Shown one piece after another: positions 16,889 to 24,064 of a stretch of DNA of 33,227 nucleotides. Origin of the DNA: an uncultured Chryseobacterium sp. (GTDB lineage: Bacteria; Bacteroidota; Bacteroidia; Flavobacteriales; Weeksellaceae); the NCBI RefSeq assembly GCF_936933875.1, contig NZ_CAKZIK010000056.1, positions 1 through 33,227 of the forward strand, given 5' to 3'. The notes under the pieces are model-generated. The model ran no database searches, was not told the origin of the DNA, and was given only the letters and a program-made list of their open reading frames with translations. Made by a program: the position numbers and the translations under genes. Position 1 is the first letter of the stretch; each line of letters opens with the position of its first letter.

Positions 16889-19093
16889 TTAAAGTCGTTT
16901 TACTTTCGAGACCCCATTAATATTGGTTAATTGTTTGAAAGTTTCTTCAAGTTGGTTCCTGTTTTTTACTTCAAGATTGATGGTTCCTGTAAAAATTCCG
17001 TCGTTGGAAGCAATCGTCATGCTCTTCATATCAATAATCATGGAATTACTAATGACCTGTGTAATATCGTTAATCATACCCATTCTGTCAAGACCTTCGA
17101 TTTCGATTTTCACACGGTTTTTGAAGCTTTCTTCATTCACCCATTTTGCAGGCATTACACGGTAATCGTACTGAGCTCGGAGGTTTATAGCGTTCGGACA
17201 GTTGTCGTTATGAACTTTAATTCCGTCTGAAATAGTGATGAACCCAAAAATTTTATCGCCCGGAATTACAGTGCAGCATTTTGCATAACTGTAATTCAGT
17301 TTTTCTTCATCTTTTCCAAAAACAATCATATCCAGATTGGTTTCCGGATGTTCAACATACACTTCGTTTTTCACCGGAGATTTTCGGAAACGGTTTAGGA
17401 TATTGTTGAAGACACTTTTACTTTCAATATACTTCCTTAAATCGGCCGTATCAATTTCTCCCGACTGGAATTTGAGGAACAGTTCCTGCGAAGTTTTCAG
17501 ACCAAAATATTTCTGAAGTTTATTGATTTCATCGTCGTTGAAATTAAGTTTGGCGTGGCGCAGCTTCCTTTGAAGAAGTTCTTTTCCCTGATCAACCAAA
17601 TCGCTTTTCTGCGAATTCAGGAAGTTTTTAATTTTTGATTTTGCTTTGGAAGTAACGACAAAATCAAGCCAGTCCGCTTTCGGTTTTTGATTCTGAGAAG
17701 ATAAAATATCAACCTGATCACCATTCTGTAATTTGTACGAAATAGGAACCAATTTTCCATTGATTTTCGCCCCAAGACATTTCATCCCCAAATCGGAATG
17801 CACTGCAAAAGCGAAATCCAAAGCGGTAGAATCAGAAGGTAAAATTTTAATTTCTCCTTTTGGTGTAAATACAAAAACTTCTTTGGAATACAAATTCAGT
17901 TTAATATTGTCCAAAAGTTCTGTGGTAGAAAGGTTTTGCTGCTGTTCCAAAACCTCGCGGATTTCAGTTACCCAGCTTTCAAAATTACGGTCGTCCGAAT
18001 TCTGCCGAAAACCTTCTTTGTATTTGTAATGTGCTGCAACACCTTTTTCAGCAATATCATCCATTCTCTCAGAACGAATTTGCACTTCAATCCATTTTTT
18101 ATCAGGACCAAGAACGGTTAAGTGCAGCGATTCATAACCTGTAGAACGTGGTTGTGTAATCCAGTCGCGCATTCTTAATGGATTACTGTGATAAAGGTCT
18201 GTAACAATAGAATAAATCTTCCAGGCCAGGAATTTTTCGTTCTTTGGATCAGATTTGTAGATAATTCGGATGGCGTAATTATCGAAGACTTCTTCGAAAG
18301 TAACGCCCTGTTTTTTCATCTTTCTGTAGATGGAAGAAATGGCTTTTGCACGTCCTTTAATAGAAAAATTGAGACCTTCCTCCTGAAGCTGCTCAGAAAC
18401 CTCTTTGGTAAACTCCTCAACATATTTTTCGCGGCTTTCTTTGGCGAGTTCTAATTTCTCGGTAATCTCGCCGTAAATTTCAGGTTCGTGATATTTTAAA
18501 GATAAATCTTCAAGCTCGGATTTGATGTTGTACAAACCCAATCTGTGCGCTAAAGGAGCATAGATGTAAGATGTTTCTGAAGCGATTTTTTTCTGCTTAT
18601 CCGGAGCCATGCTTTCCAGCGTTCGCATATTGTGAAGACGGTCGGCAATTTTAATCAAAATTACCCTGAAATCTTCTGAAAGTGTCAGCAAAAGTTTACG
18701 GTAATTTTCACTCTGGATGGAGATATTCTGATGATTCATCACCGAAATTTTCGTCAGTCCATTAACGATTCCGGCAATTTTATCTCCAAAAATTTTAGAA
18801 AGGTCTTCGTAAGTATATTCCGAATCTTCGATAACGTCGTGCAGCAAAGCACAGGCAATGGAAGTGGCTCCCAAACCAATTTCGTTGGCCACAATTTTCG
18901 CTACTTCAATCGGATGATAAATATAAGGCTCACCCGATTTTCTGCGCTGGTCTTTGTGCGCGTCCAAAGCAATATCAAACGCTTTACGGATCAGCTTGTT
19001 CTGATCTTCGTCGAGCGTTCGGTAAGTATTGGAAATCAAGTCTTTGTAGCGCGCGAGAATTTCTTTGTTCTCCTGTTCTAAATCGTAAACCAT
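16889..19093 (-). CDS. spoT: Bifunctional (p)ppGpp synthetase/hydrolase (RelA/SpoT family)
   Basis: A 734-residue cytoplasmic enzyme that makes and degrades the alarmone (p)ppGpp. The hydrolase HD domain is intact: HPIEVAKIVANEIG (60-73) and LLHDVIED with His85-Asp86. The synthetase domain follows, with ITQPRSTGYESLHLTV near residue 315 and EVQIRSERMDDIAEKGVAAHYKYK. A TGS domain (VFTPKGEIKILPSDSTALDFAFAVH, about 405-430) and a C-terminal ACT domain (about 660-734) complete the long RelA-SpoT form. The length matches Rel/SpoT proteins of Bacteroidota. A promoter was not convincingly found; TAAATTCG and TATTTTTC on the - strand upstream are weak candidates. Confidence 0.96.
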   Translation of the reverse strand: MVYDLEQENKEILARYKDLISNTYRTLDEDQNKLIRKAFDIALDAHKDQRRKSGEPYIYHPIEVAKIVANEIGLGATSIACALLHDVIEDSEYTYEDLSKIFGDKIAGIVNGLTKISVMNHQNISIQSENYRKLLLTLSEDFRVILIKIADRLHNMRTLESMAPDKQKKIASETSYIYAPLAHRLGLYNIKSELEDLSLKYHEPEIYGEITEKLELAKESREKYVEEFTKEVSEQLQEEGLNFSIKGRAKAISSIYRKMKKQGVTFEEVFDNYAIRIIYKSDPKNEKFLAWKIYSIVTDLYHSNPLRMRDWITQPRSTGYESLHLTVLGPDKKWIEVQIRSERMDDIAEKGVAAHYKYKEGFRQNSDDRNFESWVTEIREVLEQQQNLSTTELLDNIKLNLYSKEVFVFTPKGEIKILPSDSTALDFAFAVHSDLGMKCLGAKINGKLVPISYKLQNGDQVDILSSQNQKPKADWLDFVVTSKAKSKIKNFLNSQKSDLVDQGKELLQRKLRHAKLNFNDDEINKLQKYFGLKTSQELFLKFQSGEIDTADLRKYIESKSVFNNILNRFRKSPVKNEVYVEHPETNLDMIVFGKDEEKLNYSYAKCCTVIPGDKIFGFITISDGIKVHNDNCPNAINLRAQYDYRVMPAKWVNEESFKNRVKIEIEGLDRMGMINDITQVISNSMIIDMKSMTIASNDGIFTGTINLEVKNRNQLEETFKQLTNINGVSKVKRL

Positions 19094-19180
19094 CTGTGTA
19101 AGCTCATTGTAACTACGAATTTACGAAAAATACTTTAAAATCTATTTTGGTTATCGGGCTCGCTACGGTTACTACGCAAA

Positions 19181-19209
19181 AGATCCGGATCTCTAGAACG
19201 GTGCGTTCT
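19181..19209. repeat. Cluster of small palindromes in the spoT-acs gap
   Basis: The 298-base gap (19094-19391) carries no convincing gene. It contains a perfect 12-bp palindrome AGATCCGGATCT (19181-19192) directly followed by a 6-bp hairpin AGAACG-GTG-CGTTCT (19195-19209). The preceding stretch (19151-19178) is more GC-rich than its surroundings. It may be a decayed intergenic repeat, or a terminator-proximal structure for acs, although no T-run follows it on the - strand. Confidence 0.35.
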
Positions 19210-19391
19210 GTTGGGATAAATTAATGCTATTGTTTGTTGTGGAATTGTTGCTTAGATTAATCCACTGGACATTACCTTACGCTTTTGTTTGTTCTGTATT
19301 GGTATCCAATAAGCATCTACCGTTAATTTTTGGCGCAGTTTCGCCATTCTTTCACACTTCTTCAGGGCAATTGTACATGTTTTGTTACTGA

Positions 19392-21299
19392 TCAAATTTT
19401 ATTATCCTTAATCTCATCCACAATTTCCGGATTCAAAAGGGTAGAAGTATCCCCAAAATTAGAAAAATCCCCTTCCGCAATTTTTCTTAAAATCCTTCGC
19501 ATGATTTTTCCTGAACGTGTTTTGGGTAGTCCCGAAACAAATTGAATTTTATCGAGTTTCGCAATAGGGCCAATAGAGTCGGAAATCAGCATGTTGATTT
19601 CTTTTTTCAAATTTTCGCGGTCACGACTTTCACCGGAATCTTTCAAAATTACATATCCGTAAAGCGCATTTCCTTTGATATCATGAGGATAACCAACAAT
19701 CGCAGATTCCGCAACGGCTGGGTGCAGGTTAATGCTGTCTTCAATTGGCGCTGTTCCCAGATTATGCCCGGAAACGATAATCACGTCGTCAACTCTTCCG
19801 GTGATTCGATAATAACCGGTTTCGTCTCTTAGAGCACCATCTCCGGTGAAATATTTCCCTGGAAATGCAGTAAAGTAGGTATCTTTATATCGTTGATGAT
19901 CGCCCCAAATGGTGCGTGCAATTCCCGGCCAAGGGAAACGGATGCAAAGATTTCCATCCACCTGATTTCCAGTAATTTCATTGCGTTTATCATCCATCAA
20001 AACGGGCTGAATTCCTGGTAAAGGAAGTGTCGCGTAAGTTGGTTTTGTAGGCGTTACAAAAGGAATTGGCGAAATCATAATGCCACCCGTTTCGGTTTGC
20101 CACCACGTATCTACTATCGGACATTTTTTCTTTCCCACATGGTCATTATACCAATGCCAAGCTTCATCGTTGATGGGTTCGCCAACAGATCCTATGACTC
20201 TTAAACTTGATAAATCATGTTTTTCAACCCATTCGGAGGATTCTTTTGCCAAGGACCGAATTGCGGTAGGAGCGGTATAGAATTGGGTAACTTTATGCTT
20301 TTCAATAACTTGCCAAAAACGGTCTGGCTCCGGATAAGTAGGAACCCCTTCAAAGATAACGGTGGTCGCTCCGTTGGCAAGCGGGCCATACAAAATATAC
20401 GAATGTCCGGTAATCCAACCGATATCTGCCGTACACCAATAAATATCGTTTTCTTTATAGTTGAATACATTTTTGAAAGTATAAGCCGTGTAAACCATGT
20501 ATCCGGCAGTGGTGTGGAGCATTCCTTTTGGTTTTCCTGTGGAGCCAGAGGTATAAAGAATAAACAATGGATCTTCAGCATCCATGATTACTGAAATAAA
20601 GTCTGCAGGCGCTTTTTCGTATAAAGGTTCCAGCCAGAAATCTCTGCCTTCTTTCATTTTTACTTCGCTGCCTGTTCTTTTTACCACCAAAACTTTCTCT
20701 ACTGATGGACATTTTTCTATCGCTTCATCGATGATTCCCTTAAGATCGATGGCTTTATTGGCACGATAGCTTCCATCCGAACAAATCACCAGTTTTGCAC
20801 CGCAATCATTAACTCTTGATGCAACTGCAGCTGCGGAAAATCCTGCGAAAATCACGGAATGTACGGCACCCAATCTTGCACAAGCCAACATGGTTACAGC
20901 CAGTTCCGGAATCATCGGAAGGTAGATGCACACGCGGTCGCCTTTTTCGATTCCCATGTCACGTAATACATTTGCCATTTTGCAAACCCTGTCGCGTAAT
21001 TCATTATAGGAAATATGTTGTGCTTCTTCATTTGGATTATTCGGCTCCCAAATTATCGCGGTTTTTTCGCCACGAATGTTCAGGTGTCGGTCGATACAGT
21101 TTTTGGTGATGTTCAGTTTGGCATTTTTAAACCACTTTATTTTAGCGTCTTCCATATCAAAATCCACCACTTTTGTCCAGCGTTGATACCAAACAAAACC
21201 TTCATCTGCAATCTTATCCCAGAATTTTTTCGGGTTTTTTATTGATTTTTTATACTGCTTGAAATAATCAGGTAAATCGTCAATATATAAGTTTTTCAT
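19392..21299 (-). CDS. acs: Acetyl-CoA synthetase
   Basis: A 635-residue AMP-forming ligase that activates acetate to acetyl-CoA through acetyl-AMP. Visible motifs are the P-loop-like YTSGSTGKPKG (about 262-272), WWQTETGG (about 408-415), the hinge-region TGDGALRDETGYYRITGRVDD and the C-terminal catalytic lysine in TRSGKIMRR, the site regulated by acetylation in homologues. The start at 21299 (MKNLYIDDLPDYFKQYKKS) is preferred to the in-frame ATG at 21326 because that ATG lies within a promoter-like -7 box (21324-21331). The gene is divergent from the pyrB leader. Protein length is close to the family norm. Confidence 0.95.
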   Translation of the reverse strand: MKNLYIDDLPDYFKQYKKSIKNPKKFWDKIADEGFVWYQRWTKVVDFDMEDAKIKWFKNAKLNITKNCIDRHLNIRGEKTAIIWEPNNPNEEAQHISYNELRDRVCKMANVLRDMGIEKGDRVCIYLPMIPELAVTMLACARLGAVHSVIFAGFSAAAVASRVNDCGAKLVICSDGSYRANKAIDLKGIIDEAIEKCPSVEKVLVVKRTGSEVKMKEGRDFWLEPLYEKAPADFISVIMDAEDPLFILYTSGSTGKPKGMLHTTAGYMVYTAYTFKNVFNYKENDIYWCTADIGWITGHSYILYGPLANGATTVIFEGVPTYPEPDRFWQVIEKHKVTQFYTAPTAIRSLAKESSEWVEKHDLSSLRVIGSVGEPINDEAWHWYNDHVGKKKCPIVDTWWQTETGGIMISPIPFVTPTKPTYATLPLPGIQPVLMDDKRNEITGNQVDGNLCIRFPWPGIARTIWGDHQRYKDTYFTAFPGKYFTGDGALRDETGYYRITGRVDDVIIVSGHNLGTAPIEDSINLHPAVAESAIVGYPHDIKGNALYGYVILKDSGESRDRENLKKEINMLISDSIGPIAKLDKIQFVSGLPKTRSGKIMRRILRKIAEGDFSNFGDTSTLLNPEIVDEIKDNKI

Positions 21300-21323
21300 A
21301 TCATATTTTTCATTAAAATTAAG

Positions 21324-21331
21324 CAAATTTT
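21324..21331 (-). promoter_or_regulatory. acs promoter -7 box
   Basis: On the - strand AAAATTTG fits the relaxed nAnnTTTG form. It lies 24 bases upstream of the chosen acs start at 21299. No -33 TTG at normal spacing was seen. Confidence 0.4.
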
Positions 21332-21377
21332 TTTAATCTTTGCTTTAAGATTGGTTACTGTTTAATAAAAATTACTC

Positions 21378-21407
21378 TTGCATAATAAGAAAATTTGTAT
21401 ATCTTTG
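21378..21407 (+). promoter_or_regulatory. Promoter of the pyrB-carAB operon
   Basis: TTG (21378-21380), a 19-base spacer and TATCTTTG (21400-21407) form a textbook Bacteroidota promoter, the best in the window. The transcript should begin around 21411-21414, at or just before the leader ATG. Confidence 0.78.
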
Positions 21408-21413
21408 CATCCA

Positions 21414-21494
21414 ATGGAAACATTGAAAAACACTTTTCCGAAATTTGAATTTTTAGACGGCAATGCCGACAACAACAATATTTATTTTATTTAA
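21414..21494 (+). CDS. Pyr operon leader peptide (pyrL-like)
   Basis: A 26-codon ORF (METLKNTFPKFEFLDG, then NADNNNIYFI) lies between the pyr promoter and pyrB. Its ATG is six bases after the -7 box, so it would be translated from a leaderless or nearly leaderless mRNA. Its last codons lie in the A/U-rich stretch ATATTTATTTTATTT, and its TAA stop (21492-21494) overlaps the base of a terminator hairpin. This is the layout of the E. coli pyrBI leader, where low UTP makes polymerase pause in the U-rich tract, the ribosome catches up, and the terminator cannot fold. There is no sequence similarity to E. coli pyrL; the assignment is by architecture only. Confidence 0.6.
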   Translation: METLKNTFPKFEFLDGNADNNNIYFI

Positions 21495-21521
21495 CGAAGT
21501 CTTTGGGCTTCGTTTTTTTTT
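21493..21521 (+). terminator. Attenuator terminator before pyrB
   Basis: A perfect 7-bp stem AACGAAG/CTTCGTT (21493-21499 with 21508-21514), extendable by a G-T and a C-G pair to leave a 4-base loop, is followed by nine T (21513-21521). It stands between the promoter and pyrB and overlaps the leader stop codon, so it acts as an attenuator rather than an end-of-gene terminator. Confidence 0.82.
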
Positions 21522-21541
21522 GCCAAAAATTTTAGAAAATT

Positions 21542-22432
21542 ATGCTAACTGCTTCTGAATTAACTCCGTCCAAAATTGAGAAACTTCTAAAAGACGCCGA
21601 TAGTTTTTCTAAAGGGAAAACATTGAAGGCAAAACAGGAAGTCTATGTTTCCAACCTCTTTTTTGAAAACAGCACCAGAACCAAAACAAGTTTTGAGGTT
21701 GCAGAAAGAAAATTAGGTCTCAGGGTTATTCCGTTTGATGTTTCCACAAGTTCAGTGAATAAAGGTGAAACGCTTTATGACACGGTAAAAACTCTGGAAA
21801 GTTTAGGAGTAAATTTAGTCGTAATTCGTCACGAAAAAGATGCGTATTATAAAGATTTAAAGGACATCAAAATCCCAATTATTAATGGTGGCGACGGAAA
21901 AGGCAATCATCCTTCACAGTGTTTGTTGGATTTAATGACCATTCATCAGGAATTTGGAAAATTCAAAGGTTTGAAAATCGGGATTGTGGGCGATGTAAAA
22001 CACAGTAGGGTAGCCAATTCCAATGCAGTTGCGCTTAGAAAACTGGGAGCGAAAGTTTATTTTTCCGGCCCAGAAAAATGGTTTGATGAAGGCGCCATGA
22101 TTAATGGAACTTATCTTCCAATCGACCAGTTAATCACGGAAGTTGATGTATTGGTGCTGCTCCGAATTCAACACGAAAGACATGATGAGAAAATGAAGAT
22201 CTCACTTGATTCTTACCATAAAAAATACGGTTTGACTAAGGAACGTGAGAAAAAAATGAAGAAAAACGCCATTATCATGCATCCGGCGCCAATTAACCGT
22301 GGCGTTGAAATTGATGATGAATTGGTCGAATGCAAGCGCTCCCGAATTTTCAAACAAATGCAAAATGGTGTTTTTGCAAGAATGGCCATTTTGAAAAAAG
22401 CATTAGAAGAAAAAGGAATTGAGTTTAAATAA
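21542..22432 (+). CDS. pyrB: Aspartate carbamoyltransferase catalytic chain
   Basis: A 296-residue cytoplasmic enzyme joining carbamoyl phosphate and aspartate, the first committed step of pyrimidine synthesis. Conserved elements are the carbamoyl-phosphate loop FFENSTRTKTSFE (about 43-55), KGETLYDTVKTLESLG (about 76-91), VIRHEKD, GDGKGNHPSQCLLDL (about 119-133), and the aspartate-binding MHPAPINRGVEID (about 244-256). It resembles the Bacillus PyrB more than the E. coli chain. No pyrI regulatory-chain gene is adjacent, so it is probably the unregulated trimer type. Expression is probably set by the upstream attenuator. carA starts 90 bases later, with a large inverted repeat in the gap. Confidence 0.96.
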   Translation: MLTASELTPSKIEKLLKDADSFSKGKTLKAKQEVYVSNLFFENSTRTKTSFEVAERKLGLRVIPFDVSTSSVNKGETLYDTVKTLESLGVNLVVIRHEKDAYYKDLKDIKIPIINGGDGKGNHPSQCLLDLMTIHQEFGKFKGLKIGIVGDVKHSRVANSNAVALRKLGAKVYFSGPEKWFDEGAMINGTYLPIDQLITEVDVLVLLRIQHERHDEKMKISLDSYHKKYGLTKEREKKMKKNAIIMHPAPINRGVEIDDELVECKRSRIFKQMQNGVFARMAILKKALEEKGIEFK

Positions 22433-22520
22433 TTGTAAAAAGTACAATGTACAATGTACAAAGTACTTCAAGTTTTAAAAATAAAATTACATTGTACGTT
22501 GTACATATTACATTTTACAA
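22433..22520. repeat. 34-bp imperfect inverted repeat between pyrB and carA
   Basis: Arms at 22433-22466 and about 22487-22520 match at 28 of 34 positions when one is reverse-complemented, with a spacer of about 20 bases. Each arm is built of spaced GTACAA/GTAAAA units (for example ATGTACAATGTACAAAG). The left arm starts directly after the pyrB stop and the right arm ends two bases before the carA ATG. In RNA it would fold into a long AU-rich hairpin beside the carA start. It could be a MITE-like relic or a translation or processing control element. Confidence 0.75.
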
Positions 22521-22522
22521 AA

Positions 22523-23638
22523 ATGATACAGCAAAAAAAGAAATTAATCCTCGAAACTGGCGAAGTGTTCCAAGGAAAAGGTTTCGGAGCCAATTTGGAA
22601 ACCGAGGGAGAAGTAGTTTTCAACACAGGAATGACTGGTTATCAGGAACTTATTTCCGATCCGTCTTATTGCGGACAAATTGTTTGCATGACCTATCCTT
22701 TGATCGGAAATTACGGCATCAACCGCGACGATTACGAAAGTATGGAACCTGCCATCAAAGGTTTAATTCTGAAAGAAATCTGCGATTTACCTTCCAATTT
22801 CCGTTCGCAAATCACTTTGGATGAATTTTTCAAGCGTAAAAATCTTTCCGGAATTTACGATGTCGATACCAGAAGATTAACCAGAATTCTGCGTAACAAA
22901 GGCGTTGTAAAAGGGAAAATTGTTAATGAAGACGCTGATGAAAATGCAGTTGTAGAAGAATTGAAAAACAAAACTTTTCCGAATGATCAGGTGCGCTATG
23001 TTTCCACAAAAAACAATTATGCAAGTCCGGGACGCGGTTTGAAAGTAACTTTGGTTGATTTCGGGTCTAAAAACGGAATTCTTCGCGAACTGAATCAAAG
23101 AGATTGCGACGTGACAGTAGTTTCGCAAGACGTTACAGCAGAAGATATTTTGTTGATGAATCCTGATGGTGTGATGCTTTCGAACGGTCCCGGAGATCCG
23201 GTTGATGTTCCTCACGCGCTGGAAATGATTAATGGAATTCTTGGAAAAGTTCCAATTTTTGGGATTTGCCTCGGTCATCAGTTGATTTCGTTGGCTTGCG
23301 GAGCGAAAACCTACAAATTGAAATTTGGACACCGTGGCGGAAATCATCCGGTTTTGGATTTGGAAAAAAATAAAGTTGCGATTACTTCCCAAAATCACGG
23401 TTACGCAGTTGACCAGGAAAGTTTAAAGAACACAGATTTGGTTGAAACGCACATCGCTCTGAACGACAGAACCAACGAAGGTGTGAAACATAAAATTTAC
23501 CCGTGTTTTTCGGTGCAGTATCACCCTGAAGCAAGTCCAGGCCCGGAAGATGCGAATTATTTGTTTGATGAGTTTATTGCAATGATGGAAAGTTTCAAGA
23601 ACCAAGAGCCGAGAATCAAGAATCAAGACTATGCATAA
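22523..23638 (+). CDS. carA: Carbamoyl-phosphate synthase small (glutaminase) chain
   Basis: A 371-residue class-I glutamine amidotransferase that supplies ammonia to CarB. The catalytic triad is visible: Cys249 in FGICLGHQ, and His334 and Glu336 in VQYHPEASPGPED. The N-terminal CarA domain shows LETGEVFQGKGFGA and FNTGMTGYQE. The ATG at 22523 (MIQQKKKLILETGEVF) fits the family start; an in-frame ATG at 22454 lies in the repeat hairpin. The last 13 or so residues (KNQEPRIKNQDYA) are encoded by the left terminal repeat of the inserted cassette, so the natural C-terminus appears to have been replaced. The stop overlaps the start of the cassette's gene by eight bases. Confidence 0.95.
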   Translation: MIQQKKKLILETGEVFQGKGFGANLETEGEVVFNTGMTGYQELISDPSYCGQIVCMTYPLIGNYGINRDDYESMEPAIKGLILKEICDLPSNFRSQITLDEFFKRKNLSGIYDVDTRRLTRILRNKGVVKGKIVNEDADENAVVEELKNKTFPNDQVRYVSTKNNYASPGRGLKVTLVDFGSKNGILRELNQRDCDVTVVSQDVTAEDILLMNPDGVMLSNGPGDPVDVPHALEMINGILGKVPIFGICLGHQLISLACGAKTYKLKFGHRGGNHPVLDLEKNKVAITSQNHGYAVDQESLKNTDLVETHIALNDRTNEGVKHKIYPCFSVQYHPEASPGPEDANYLFDEFIAMMESFKNQEPRIKNQDYA

Positions 23639-24056
23639 TTTTGAGAAACTACTTTTTTGGCAAAAATCCATTGTGCTAGCAAAGGATATTTATTTGATTT
23701 GTCAAAATATTTCATCTGATGAAAAGTTCGGACTGATTTCTCAAATGAAAAGAAGTGTAGTTTCAATACCTTCAAATATTGCTAAAGGAAGCGGACGAAA
23801 CAACAACAAAGAATTCAATCATTTTCTTGCAATTGCTTTGGGATCAGCATTTGAACTTCAAACACAATTAATTTTATCATAAGAATTGAATCTTTTAAGC
23901 CAAGATTCTGAACAAAAAATTATTTCTGATTTGATTGAAATCCAGAAAATAATTTACAGTTTCAAACAAAATTTAAAGTCTTGATTCACAAATCTTGATT
24001 CTTATAATCTAAGTAAAAAAGAAAGTCTCGAATCTCGGTTCTCGGCTCTCGAATCT
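23598..24056. mobile_element. Cassette with terminal inverted repeats carrying a four-helix-bundle gene
   Basis: Arms at 23598-23632 and 24022-24056 match at 27 of 35 positions in opposite orientation. Both are made of AGAnnCnAGA-type units such as AAGAGCCGAGAATCAAGA on the left and TCTCGGTTCTCGGCTCTCGA on the right. A further partial inverted copy, GTCTTGATTC plus TCTTGATTC, lies at 23978-24001. The 459-base unit splits carA from carB and contains only the four-helix-bundle gene. No target-site duplication is obvious. Movement is inferred from the repeats and the insertion into an operon; no transposase is present. Confidence 0.55.
23631..23984 (+). pseudogene. Four-helix-bundle protein (23S rRNA intervening-sequence/S23 type), broken by a stop codon
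   Basis: The first 83 codons are clearly a four-helix-bundle protein of the 23S-rRNA intervening-sequence type: LLFWQKSIVLAKDIYLI, FGLISQMKRSVVSIPSNIAKGSGR (SIPSNIAxGxGR is the family hallmark), NKEFNHFLAIALGSAFELQTQLIL. A TAA at 23880-23882 ends this frame, but the same frame continues as ELNLLSQDSEQKIISDLIEI and on to TGA at 23982-23984, giving 117 codons plus a stop, the usual family length. A single nonsense change therefore truncates the last helix. The ATG overlaps the carA stop. Relatives include the Avd accessory protein of diversity-generating retroelements; function of stand-alone copies is unknown. Confidence 0.85.
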
Positions 24057-24064
24057 AAAAAAAA

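Noticed and set aside
19252..19347. A 31-codon - strand ORF (MAKLRQKLTVDAYWIPIQNK...) in the spoT-acs gap
   Set aside because: No promoter or ribosome-binding signal and no recognised family; it could be a gene fragment, but chance is as likely in 298 bases.
20080..21245. Several + strand open frames of 60-126 codons opposite acs
   Set aside because: They are antisense shadows of a well-conserved gene and have no promoter, signal or family features.
22454..22522. Longer carA starting at 22454
   Set aside because: The extra 23 codons are encoded by the inverted repeat and do not look like CarA.
23631..23984. The four-helix-bundle gene as the Avd of a diversity-generating retroelement
   Set aside because: No reverse transcriptase, template repeat or variable repeat is visible in the window.
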